A stretch of 64,000 nt of DNA from Trichomonas vaginalis G3 (lineage: Eukaryota > Parabasalia > Trichomonadida > Trichomonadidae), in assembly GCF_026262505.1 (NCBI RefSeq), contig NC_067206.1:10869507-10933506 (forward strand), read 5' to 3'. The notes beneath the pieces were generated by a model that did no database searches, was not told the origin of the DNA, and saw only the letters and a list, made by a program, of their open reading frames with translations. A program made the translations under genes and the position numbers. Below are positions 1 to 8,962 of the stretch, piece by piece. Every line of letters begins with the position of its first letter. Positions within the stretch are counted from its first letter, which is position 1.

Positions 1-1323
1 TTTTTAACAGAATCATACTTTAACATCACATTACCGGAAATACCAGATCGAAAAGAAGATATTGAAATCATTCAAGAAAATCGCAAAAAAATCATTGATA
101 AATTGAACGAAATTCGTAGTTTTTTAGAAAATTATGAAGCTATATCTTGTGATGACACCGAAAAATCAGGAATTGTTCAGATATTACTTGAATTGTCCAA
201 ATATGATTTTCCATTAATTCAAGAAAATGCTTTGAGCACCTGCATGATGCTACTTGAGTTCAAAGATACATTTGAAAACGCATTTTTAGAGAATGATTTT
301 GTCGAAGTTTGCGGATTTTTATTATTTGAATGCGAACTTAGTAGTGACTCATTTATTTTGATTGTTAATTCTCTTGGATTAATTTTAACTATTTCAAAAG
401 ATATATGCTTTAATATTTTAGAGAAAATTCCAGTTAGATTTTTGATTGATTCTTCATTAAAATATAGCCATCGTTCGGAAGATGCAATTAGCGCAGTAGC
501 ATATTACTCTGCCGAAAGTATTGTGAAAGGAGTTTTTCCATCTCAAGCTTTTGATATTTTGGAAGCTTTTGAAAAATCTATTGAAAAAGATATTGGAAAT
601 TCTGCTTCTGATATAATAAGTCGTTTCCATTACATGATTGAGGACTGGCCGGATGATCTTGACTTAGGAATTTTACATCATCATGGAATTATTGGCCTAA
701 TTAATTCGATTCTTTCAGAATCTGAAGCTATCGAGGATGTTCATGAACTCATTACTTTTGCAATTGATTGTATAACTTTGATGCTTCAAAAACATTTTAT
801 TCCTGAAATTAATTTTGATCAAATTATTTTTTATACGTTTAATGGAACAACTGATCAACAAAAGTCATCTTTCAATCTATTAGCAGAATTGTTCAATGAA
901 ATACCTGAATTATATCGCACACTTATTACGAATGAATATTTTCATGAAATATTTGAATATATCAAGACAAAGGCTATATCTGAAGTCAAAGGGCACTTTG
1001 TTATATTGTTATTTAGCTATCTTAGCAGTTTGGAACCTCAGGAAATTAATAAATTGATATTGGAAGATATTGAATTAATAGAATACTTTGAAGATCAGTT
1101 ACAATATAGAAAATACATTTCTTATTCAATTAAATCCCTTATCATCTGCATTGATTCTTCAAAATCCGGAGATTTCGGAGTTCGAGCTCTAATTCACCAA
1201 AAAATTGTTGATTTTGATGGCTGGGATGAGTTAGAAGATAATGAAAATGATAGTAAAAGCGAAGTTTCCGAGCTTTCAAGCCAATTACTGAATCTTGTTA
1301 ATTCGGAATTAAATGAAAATTAA
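1..1323 (+). CDS. ARM/HEAT-like helical protein, 5'-truncated by window edge
   Basis: The frame is open from base 1 to a TAA stop at 1321, about 440 codons, so the true start lies outside the window. There is no ATG at the first long in-frame stretch; the codon at 103 is TTG and is probably internal. The protein is acidic and almost wholly alpha-helical, made of irregular 35-45 residue hydrophobic helix pairs of the armadillo/HEAT type, and ends in a Ser/Glu-rich tail. Trichomonads have large families of such ARM-like hypothetical proteins. No catalytic motif is visible, so no specific function can be given. The gene at 38150-39139 has the same general style. Confidence 0.75.
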   Translation, partial: FLTESYFNITLPEIPDRKEDIEIIQENRKKIIDKLNEIRSFLENYEAISCDDTEKSGIVQILLELSKYDFPLIQENALSTCMMLLEFKDTFENAFLENDFVEVCGFLLFECELSSDSFILIVNSLGLILTISKDICFNILEKIPVRFLIDSSLKYSHRSEDAISAVAYYSAESIVKGVFPSQAFDILEAFEKSIEKDIGNSASDIISRFHYMIEDWPDDLDLGILHHHGIIGLINSILSESEAIEDVHELITFAIDCITLMLQKHFIPEINFDQIIFYTFNGTTDQQKSSFNLLAELFNEIPELYRTLITNEYFHEIFEYIKTKAISEVKGHFVILLFSYLSSLEPQEINKLILEDIELIEYFEDQLQYRKYISYSIKSLIICIDSSKSGDFGVRALIHQKIVDFDGWDELEDNENDSKSEVSELSSQLLNLVNSELNEN

Positions 1324-1738
1324 CTAACACTAAATATTGTTTGTAATTATTATAAAGAAATATTAATACATTAATTCTTCTAATTATTTCGATTATAAAC
1401 CCAAAATGTAATAAAATCATTTATTATGGCTTTTTATGAAAGTTTCCTAAGAAATAAGAAAGCACTCGAAGTAGTAAAAAGAACAGCTATCAGGAGAAAG
1501 CACGAATATTTCATAAGGTGCTGTCACCATTTCTAGCCTGAGAAAAGGATTCATATTTATGGTATAAACTTCTACGTATACATTTCATCAGGAGATATTC
1601 TAAATGCAATGCAGATCTAGCTATTTTAGAAAAAAGATTAAATGTTTTGTATTTTTCAGTGTTAGGTAATTGCAAATCAAAAGAATATTATGCATTTTTG
1701 AAATTGCTAAATGCCAAGTAGAGTAAACTATATATGCC
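1324..1738. other. intergenic spacer, no gene seen
   Basis: AT-rich spacer between the stop of the ARM-like gene and the 3' end of the convergent profilin-like gene. No convincing reading frame, tRNA-like fold or repeat is seen. Confidence 0.6.
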
Positions 1739-2173
1739 TTACTTTGGTAAAATATCTTGTGAATCTATGCCATCTGCAAGCCCAGATATTGCCTTATAGC
1801 ATTCTCCAGCTTCATGAGATTCACTAAAATATGCAACAATATAACCATTTCGAATTTTTCTTGCAACAATCCCGTTGAAACTTCGAACTGCAATTAGATG
1901 CTTCATAGAATGATTAATTACTAAATATTCTTCATTTCTAAATTCTATTGTTGTGCCTATTTTCTTTTCAGGTTGCGTAATTAAGATAGAAATTTTTCCC
2001 AATTCATCTTCGTTGAAATCCATTTGCTTTGTCTGTGCTAAAATCGTCCCATCTGATGCCATGATAACTATTTGCTCTGCAAACTTTTCAGCCTCTTTCA
2101 AGTAAGATTGAATCATTTGGTTAACAAAAAGAATAAATAAATCAAAACATGATGAAAGAATCATACTATTCAT
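1739..2173 (-). CDS. profilin-like actin-binding protein
   Basis: 144 residues, close to usual profilin length (about 125-140). The order of elements fits profilin: a hydrophobic N-terminal helix, the DGTILAQ strand (residues 41-47), an acidic helix (FNEDELGKI), then paired strands GTTIEFRNEEYLVI and KHLIAVRSFNG, the strand GYIVAYFSES (110-119), and a C-terminal helix with AGECYKAISGLADGI. In profilins the last helix and strands bind actin, and the N- and C-terminal helices bind poly-proline. The classic N-terminal Trp is not seen at its usual place. The ATG at 2171-2173 gives MNSMI; a start at the second Met is also possible. Family assignment is by pattern recognition. Confidence 0.68.
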   Translation of the reverse strand: MNSMILSSCFDLFILFVNQMIQSYLKEAEKFAEQIVIMASDGTILAQTKQMDFNEDELGKISILITQPEKKIGTTIEFRNEEYLVINHSMKHLIAVRSFNGIVARKIRNGYIVAYFSESHEAGECYKAISGLADGIDSQDILPK

Positions 2174-2418
2174 AATTTAATTGTGAATTGATATAATAGA
2201 CTTATTATTGTTCATTATTAAGTATGAATATTTGATTCCTTGATTGAAATATATAATCTGAAATAAAGGCTTTATCCATACGTTTGTAAGATACTTCGGT
2301 AATTCAAAATCAAGCATTTCATTGTGATTTGCTAAAATTATAAATAAGATTAATAAATTAACATTCAAAACTAATAACATAGTTTAATTTACCAATAAAA
2401 CACAATACAATAACTATT

Positions 2419-5400
2419 TTAATCATCATCCTGAATAGCTCTTAAAGCATCAACCTGATCTTGAACTCTTCTTGAACTGCGTGCAGCTTTCTTCTGCTCA
2501 ATCTTCCATTTCTTAATAGATCTTTCTGTTTCAGACTCTATTTGATCATCATTGTCTGAAACTTTTTCTATTCTTTTAATTTTCGCAGATTTCATAGTTC
2601 TCGTTGGACCTCTTCTTTCAGAAACTTGAGGAGCAGGAACTGCAGCAATAGCAGGAGCAATTGGCTGACCTTGCGCCGCCATAAGAGCAACTCTATATGA
2701 ATTTTCAACATCTTGAATTCTGTTGTTGAAATTATGTGTCATCTGCTGAGCTTGTTGCTGGAAATCATTTACAATTTGCTGAAGAACTCTGTTCTGATCA
2801 GCAAGCATCTTCTTGTAGCTATCGCAAACAGCTGTTACGTCATCTAGCTGCTGCTTGAGGGTTGCAACAAGCGGTCCATATGTTGCTGCAAATGTGTTAT
2901 TAACTTTTTCGAGTTTGAATTTTTGTTTCTTCATCTTTTGGAGAACTTTTTCATCGAACTCGATGATTTGATCGGAAACAATTCGAGATTGAGAATCCAT
3001 CATCATTGTCTGTGGATTGATCATTGAGTACTGTGGGTTCATCATGCTCATGCGTTGATTCATCATTGACATTTGTGACTGGTTCATCATTGCAGATTGA
3101 TTCATCATTTGCATTTGAGGATTCATCATCTGCATCTGTGGATTCATCATAGACATCTGAGACATTGGATTGTTCATGCGGCTCTGGTTCATATATCCCA
3201 TGTCTCCATATCCTTGTTGTTGCATCAACATCTGTCTCTCGTACATATTTGGTTGAATATCTGCAACCATTTGAGATCTGTTCGAAAGGAATGGGATTGA
3301 TCCAACACCTGATTCAGTTTTAGCATAAGAAACAGGGAAAGAAAGGCCAAGATAGCCAATATCATGTTGTGAAGATGTAACTGAATCACTACCTTTCTTC
3401 TTCTCTCTCTTTGGCCTAACAGAGAAAACTGTATCGCTGTCAAATGATAAAATTGTAGATCTACGAGCTGAAGATGATTTCCTAGAATTCGACTTTTGTG
3501 CATTTGATTCTTCTTTGAGGCGATCAGATTCAAATCTTGTTCTGATAAGCTCGAGTTCTTGCTCGTTCTGCTCTTTCTCGTTTTCAATCTGTTTCTGATT
3601 CTGGCGTTTAAGTTTCTCCATTGCTTGCTGATGTCTTTGCTTTAATTGAGCAATTTCTTCATCAAATGCTTCTTGCATTTCTTCTCTTTGTTGATCGATT
3701 TCTTCTTGAAGTTCATCAAGTTGTTTCATTTTCTCTGCTTCTAGCTGTTTCTTTTGGCCTTTCTTGAGTCTATCGAGTTCTCTCTTGTGATCTGCCTTGA
3801 GTTCTTCGATTTCTTCATTGAATTCGTCTTGCAAGTCTTCTTTCTTCTGCTCGAATTCGCTCTTCAAGTTGTTTAATTGTTTCTGCTGTGAAGCAGTAAG
3901 TTTTGCTTGATCAATTGATTTCTGATGTTGTTTCTTGATTTCTTCCATTTCTTTGTTATGTTCTTCTTGCATATTCTCAATTTCTTCATCGAATTGGCTT
4001 TGTAACTCTTCTTTCTTTTGCTCAAATTGTGATTTCATCTTTCCAATTTGTTTCTGCTCATCAGCTGTCATCTTTGCTTGAGTAACAGCTGTTTGATGGG
4101 ATTTCTTTAATTGATCAAGTTCTCTCTTGTGTTGTTGCTTCATTTGAGAGATTTCTTCATCGAAATCATTTTGAAGTTCTTGTTTTTGTGTTTCGAAATC
4201 TTTCTTCATTGCATCAAGTTGTTTTGTTTGGCCTGCAGTGAGTTTAACGTTTTCAGCTTCTTGTGTCTGTTGTTTCTTGAGGTTGGCAATGTTCTTTTCA
4301 TGGTCTCTCTTCATCTTTTCAATTTCAGCATCAAATTGGCTTTGTAATTCTTTCTTCTTTTGATCATTTGCAGATGCATCAATTGGTTCTGATGATTGGC
4401 TTTGCTGCTTCATTTTGTTCACTTTTCCTTCGAGATCGAAATCCTTAGTTTGTTGGTCGAGATCTGCTTGAAGTTTCTTCTTCAAATCTTCGACATCTTT
4501 AGCATGTTGATCATTTAATGACTTGATTTCCTCTTCAAATTTCTTCTTTAGTTCAGCAACTTCCTCTTCATGTTTCTTATGCATTTCTTCGATTTCCTTT
4601 TTATCAGCTTCACTGATTTGACGCTTGTTTTCTTCAGCAGAAATTTGATTCTTATTGTTACGGCGGGCTTCTTCTAGTGCTTGATCGAGTTTTGCCTTTT
4701 CATCTTTCAATGCATCATCATTCTTTCTCTTGAGCTCTTCTAACTGAGCACGATGCTTATTATTTTCTTGCTGTATTTCTTTTTCATGATCATTCTTGAG
4801 TTCTCTCAATTGATTGATATGAGATAATTCTGCATCTGTAATTTCTTGTTGCTGTTTCTTCTTTAACTGGTTAAGTTCGATTTCTGCATCAGCCTTTTTC
4901 GCACGCATCTGAGATAATGCTCTTTCTTCTTGATCTGCTTCTCTTTGATTTGCAGCGCGTAAATCTTGGATTTTTCTACGATGAGCTGAACGTATGGATT
5001 CTATTTCATCATCCATTCTTGATTGTAAGTTGCTTTTCTCTGTATCATGCTTAGCTCGTAAGATACTTAGTTGCTGATTGAAATCGTTATTTTCTCTTTC
5101 GATTGCTTGACGGTGTGAAGCTTGTAGATCATTTAATTCTCGTTGATATTGTGCATTGTTATTTGAAGAAATACCTGCAGAAATAATAATTGGAGTTCCA
5201 GATGAAGATTTAAGAGGTCCAAGGCTCATAGGTGCAACACTTTGCGATCCTAGACTTCCAAGTGGCTTTGAACCAATCGATGATGTGCCTGGTTTTGATC
5301 CTAAAGCTGCAAGTGGACGAGTATTTGATTGAGTGGATTGTGGACCACCTGAGCGTATTCCTGATTCTTTCTTTGCTTTTTCTTTCGCGAATAAATCTTT

Positions 5401-5676
5401 GTAATGCTGATCTAACGGATGATCCCAAAGAGATTCACCTGTACGACTGTTAAAGTAGAACGGTTCCCCAGTACCATCCCTTCTCTGATATAATTTCCAT
5501 CCTGGTGGAATTGGAGCCATAAGTGCTTCTCTAGCGATCCAAAATAGATCACGATCTTTTTGTAAATCAGCACCAAGCCATTCAGCATAGTCTTCTATTT
5601 CCTGTTGGGTTGGCTCTTGCCCATTAGCATTTGGATCTTCAATTTCAACAAATGAATCATCCATTTTTCCACTCAT
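2419..5676 (-). CDS. CEP164-like WW-domain coiled-coil protein
   Basis: 1085 residues. Residues 26-57 (EIEDYAEWLGADL...LFWIAREALMAPIP) followed by a WW domain at about 57-88 (W60, W84, with FYFNSRTGESLWDHP) match the N-terminal signature of CEP164, the distal-appendage protein needed for basal body docking. This fits a flagellated protist. A Ser/Gly/Pro linker (about 105-180) leads to a very long charged coiled coil (about 185-720) with repeating EIEELK/QQKQL segments, then a short Ser-rich stretch, a Met/Asn/Gln-rich repeat region (about 850-930) and a basic C-terminal coiled region. The first Met gives MSGKMDD; the second Met, four codons later, is an alternative. The frame is uninterrupted. 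Confidence 0.85.
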   Translation of the reverse strand: MSGKMDDSFVEIEDPNANGQEPTQQEIEDYAEWLGADLQKDRDLFWIAREALMAPIPPGWKLYQRRDGTGEPFYFNSRTGESLWDHPLDQHYKDLFAKEKAKKESGIRSGGPQSTQSNTRPLAALGSKPGTSSIGSKPLGSLGSQSVAPMSLGPLKSSSGTPIIISAGISSNNNAQYQRELNDLQASHRQAIERENNDFNQQLSILRAKHDTEKSNLQSRMDDEIESIRSAHRRKIQDLRAANQREADQEERALSQMRAKKADAEIELNQLKKKQQQEITDAELSHINQLRELKNDHEKEIQQENNKHRAQLEELKRKNDDALKDEKAKLDQALEEARRNNKNQISAEENKRQISEADKKEIEEMHKKHEEEVAELKKKFEEEIKSLNDQHAKDVEDLKKKLQADLDQQTKDFDLEGKVNKMKQQSQSSEPIDASANDQKKKELQSQFDAEIEKMKRDHEKNIANLKKQQTQEAENVKLTAGQTKQLDAMKKDFETQKQELQNDFDEEISQMKQQHKRELDQLKKSHQTAVTQAKMTADEQKQIGKMKSQFEQKKEELQSQFDEEIENMQEEHNKEMEEIKKQHQKSIDQAKLTASQQKQLNNLKSEFEQKKEDLQDEFNEEIEELKADHKRELDRLKKGQKKQLEAEKMKQLDELQEEIDQQREEMQEAFDEEIAQLKQRHQQAMEKLKRQNQKQIENEKEQNEQELELIRTRFESDRLKEESNAQKSNSRKSSSARRSTILSFDSDTVFSVRPKREKKKGSDSVTSSQHDIGYLGLSFPVSYAKTESGVGSIPFLSNRSQMVADIQPNMYERQMLMQQQGYGDMGYMNQSRMNNPMSQMSMMNPQMQMMNPQMQMMNQSAMMNQSQMSMMNQRMSMMNPQYSMINPQTMMMDSQSRIVSDQIIEFDEKVLQKMKKQKFKLEKVNNTFAATYGPLVATLKQQLDDVTAVCDSYKKMLADQNRVLQQIVNDFQQQAQQMTHNFNNRIQDVENSYRVALMAAQGQPIAPAIAAVPAPQVSERRGPTRTMKSAKIKRIEKVSDNDDQIESETERSIKKWKIEQKKAARSSRRVQDQVDALRAIQDDD

Positions 5677-5806
5677 TAAATGTCACAGTGTACGTTTACA
5701 AAAAGAAAACTCAAGATATACCCTATAGAAAAGCAATAGGCTAGTGGAATACAAAAATGTTTATAACAAATACAATAAAACAAATACAATTTATACTCTA
5801 TAAAAT

Positions 5807-6187
5807 CTATTTTTGACTTTCATCATTATTAAAAAGAATTTTTTTGGCTTTTTGAATATGTTCTTCTGTAACTGGGTTGCCTGGCCCAGCAATACGAGCA
5901 GCGTAGTTAAATATATTTACTGCTAAAATTTGGACTTCATCAAATTCGATTGTCTGTGGTTGTATGATATTTTCATTTAAAGGTTCTTCATCATAGTCTT
6001 CTTCTTCATAATAGTCTTCCTCGTAATCTTCTTCTTCGTCATAATACAAACCTGATTCGCTGTCTTTTTTGTAATTTGAAGATGTTTCTATTCCAGATTG
6101 CTCTGTGGAATAATATTCTGGGGTTAAAGTATCACTTGTTGAATCCATATCAGGATCTAGACGTTTTCGGTCATATGTTGTGCTCAT
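5807..6187 (-). CDS. small acidic protein, unknown
   Basis: 126 residues with a very acidic Asp/Glu/Tyr tract in the middle (about 48-68) and an amphipathic helical C-terminus (FDEVQILAVNIFNYAARIAG...EEHIQKAKKIL). I do not recognise the family. The C-terminal helix pair could be a small interaction domain. It lies about 130 bp upstream of the CEP164-like gene on the same strand, with a separate AT-rich promoter region between them. The composition and clean frame support a real gene. Confidence 0.6.
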   Translation of the reverse strand: MSTTYDRKRLDPDMDSTSDTLTPEYYSTEQSGIETSSNYKKDSESGLYYDEEEDYEEDYYEEEDYDEEPLNENIIQPQTIEFDEVQILAVNIFNYAARIAGPGNPVTEEHIQKAKKILFNNDESQK

Positions 6188-7570
6188 TGTTGATTTGATT
6201 TTGCAAAGAGCACTTTTTAGTCATACAAGTCACTTTTTTTTCAAAAAATTTTCGACACTCAAATTTCAAGTATTATAATATGCGCCTTTGTTGTAATGCT
6301 ATCTGCCTATCTTATTCTATTTTTGGCTTGAATTATATGCAAATCATATTTAAACATAAATTTTCAATTCTAAACAAAGTACCAAGTAACAGCAGCCTAA
6401 CAATACACTCAATTTTTAACTTTTGCAACTCCAAAAACCAGGTGTTTTTCCAGAACTACCATCTAGGATGAGTCCTAGGAGTTATAATTCTAGGGTTAGA
6501 TGACACCCACTTAGTACTTTTATTTGTATATGTTTTAGTGGAATTTGGTGAGGGGTCATGAAATTCGTATCTAATTTGCTATCATCTAAGCTGGTAAAAG
6601 TTAGAGAAAGCTATTTACTGGTTGTATATTACAAATATACCTTGTAATAGAAAATATAAGTGTTTGTGATTTAAATTCGCTCAATTAGCTCGAAAATTTG
6701 TTTTATATCCATGACAAACTAACACAATCCTATTTATGTGATTGCCAATCTGTTCCCAAAATATATCAGCATGAATATATATATATTGATATTATTTGCA
6801 ATTTCATCATTAAATAGTACTTTTTTTTCTATTTTTAATTTAGAAATAGTATATTTATATGATAGCGACACAAGATTTTAATTAAAAAATATATGTTATC
6901 GATCATCACACTCAAATTGAATTTCAAAAATTTTAGAATTTTTCAATTTCAATATTGAAAATATATTTCTTATATCATAGCGATTCATGTTATAATAATA
7001 TGGAGAAAAATATTGTTTTAAATCTAAAATTTAAAATGAATGATTGGGCATTACATTAATCCAATTTATTGTTTATTTGTTAATCTAGTGGAAACAATTA
7101 ATATTTTGGAGAAACAAAAATTTGAAATTTGAAATTTTGAAAAAAATGCATGAATCGGTAATTAAACATTGATTTATTAATTTATTAGCCATGCTTTTGA
7201 TGTTGGTCTTATTCTTAAGCCGAAAAGAATTAATTTTTCCAAATCGTGTTTGACATTAACACATATAGATATATCAGGAAAAAAGGTATCACTTATCAAG
7301 TTATTGGTTTTTATGTATCTCCTAACTTTGCCTCGTTCTGAATACAATTCTAGTTAACGAATTTTAAATAACTATATGAAGAATACATCATTTTGGTTTT
7401 ATTATTATTAAAATGATATATATTAGCTATGTATATGCTTGTAAGAATATTATTCCGTGAATTGGAAACAGAAAAAATAAATTTAGACAGAAAATGCATA
7501 TCTTTAAAAAATAATATGAAATTTAGCTTTGATATTATTATCCGATAAAATAATGATAATTACTCCGCAA
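6188..7570. other. long AT-rich spacer
   Basis: Very AT-rich with many short homopolymers and no convincing gene. Short frames, such as one of 63 codons at 6280-6471, have no family features. A possible element edge lies near 7570, where base composition turns GC-richer. Confidence 0.6.
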
Positions 7571-8093
7571 ATAAAATTTAGGAAGCAAGTTGTGACGGTT
7601 TGGGCGGTTTTCAATGGCCCACAAGGAAGGAAGTATCGTTTTATCAGGCAACAAGAGGTCTTGAAATGAGTAAAGGACTGATCACCCTTGAAAGGTTCAA
7701 ACTTGCTTGCGCGCCGCAGTCTTAAATGATATGTTTCACTTCTGGTCGAAAATTTCAACCCTATGACAGTTTGGATGAACAATTGTGTAGCGGGATGAAA
7801 TCTGAGTGCGGCCTGGGGCTGCAGCATCAATTTTGCCGGCATCTTTACCGCAATCATCTCTTAGATTGCACACAAAGTTGCGAACGAGCAGCTTTCTATG
7901 CGGTAAAGATGCCGGTAAAAGAGAGCCGTAGTGATTTCTCTGCTGCAGCGCTTCAATCTTCCCGGCATCTTTAGCGCAATCATCTCTTAGATTGCACACA
8001 AAGTTGCGAACGAGCAGTTTTCTATGCGGTAAAGATGCCGGAAAGAGAGAGTCTATGTGAGGTTCTTTTCGAGGGCTCCTCGAATGAGACACT
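7571..8093. repeat. GC-richer repeat patch with two 80-bp hairpin units
   Basis: Two nearly identical units, about 7836-7915 and 7960-8041, each begin with CCGGCATCTTTA and end with its inverse TAAAGATGCCGG, so each can fold into a long hairpin. The spacing is about 124 bp, with a GCTGCAGC motif before each. The patch is clearly GC-richer than its surroundings and looks like transposon debris or the edge of the foldback element that follows. Frames crossing it are not gene-like. Confidence 0.65.
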
Positions 8094-8569
8094 GTTCCGC
8101 ATTCATAACTTGAATGCGGAAGTTTGACCGACAAGAGTGTATTGTGCACTCCTGTCGGTCGCAGTGTCTCATTCTGGGAGACATTGCCTCTGCATGTCTC
8201 CCAGAATGGAACAATGTTCCGCATTGATAACTTGAACGCGGAAGTTTGACCGACAAGAGTGCATTATCCAATCTTTTTTGTCATATACCTCAACCCACAA
8301 AGACAAAACCTTACATAAAATAGGTAAACTTTGGTTTTCACTTAATAATGTTTATTTTTAATTTTTTGTTCTTTATATAACTTTTTCTTCTACTAAACTA
8401 TTTTACAGACTCTACTGAGCTATCCTCACATATATACCTGTGACAATAACACATATATACTCCCTTCATATTCTGATCTCATGACATATTACAGCACAAA
8501 CTATAATTATACAACATACCTCATAAAGTCTGATTTTACCCCTATCTAAGCGTTCAAAGCCTATTTTCC
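8094..8569. repeat. foldback element, left inverted arm
   Basis: This stretch is the inverse of 32141-32624 over about 480 bp, including the palindromic sub-repeats GACCGACAAGAGTG / CACTCCTGTCGGTC and TCTGGGAGACAT, and the AT-rich part ending in GGAAAATAGG. The two arms were once separated by about 350 bp of unique sequence (8570-8873 plus 32096-32140), now split by element 1. This long-arm, non-coding structure is typical of foldback or MULE-derived non-autonomous elements; the family is not established. Confidence 0.8.
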
Positions 8570-8867
8570 TTAAAATTTCTCTTCAAGTTCATACTGAAAC
8601 AACATCTTTTTTTGAAAATACAATTTTTTCAAAAAATGTATGAATTCAAAAGTGCATACTATATCTAGTCATTACCCAACATTAATTTTGTATTTTAGTT
8701 TTTAAGATATTCATTTTATTATACGTCTTATTCAGAAAATTAAATATATTTGTGAGGGAAAACGGAGGAAATAATAAATATGTCAAGATCGAGGAATTGA
8801 CAATTTTAAGGAAAATATTAAGTTGTGTATTTTGTGTTTATCTCATTGTGTGATGCATATTTTCACG
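8570..8867. other. left half of the foldback element's central region
   Basis: AT-rich, non-coding, with no partner on the other side except the 45 bp at 32096-32140. It directly precedes the target-site copy at 8868-8873. Confidence 0.55.
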
Positions 8868-8873
8868 ATCTGA

Positions 8874-8939
8874 AAAAAAAAAGGTAGTGGGGCTTCCAGG
8901 CGCGTTGCGCCCTCTAGCCCCGAAGATGTTTAGTATAAA
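8874..8939 (+). repeat. element 1 left terminal inverted repeat
   Basis: 66 bp, identical to the inverse of 32024-32089. It carries the small palindrome GGCGCGTTGCGCC. The direct target copy ATCTGA lies just outside at 8868-8873. Compared with element 2, sequence inward of this repeat is missing here (see findings). Confidence 0.92.
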
Positions 8940-8962
8940 ACCGCTTTTTAACTTCACTTAAA

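Noticed and set aside
2177-2380. 67-codon minus-strand frame upstream of the profilin-like gene
   Set aside because: Hydrophobic, AT-driven, no family features, and it occupies the likely promoter of the profilin-like gene.
3097-3300. Plus-strand frame rich in His/Leu opposite the CEP164-like gene
   Set aside because: Antisense shadow of the Met/Asn/Gln repeat region.
7736-8271. Frames of 162 and 72 codons on the minus strand
   Set aside because: They cross the hairpin units and the foldback arm, and both translations simply repeat the palindromic sub-repeats.
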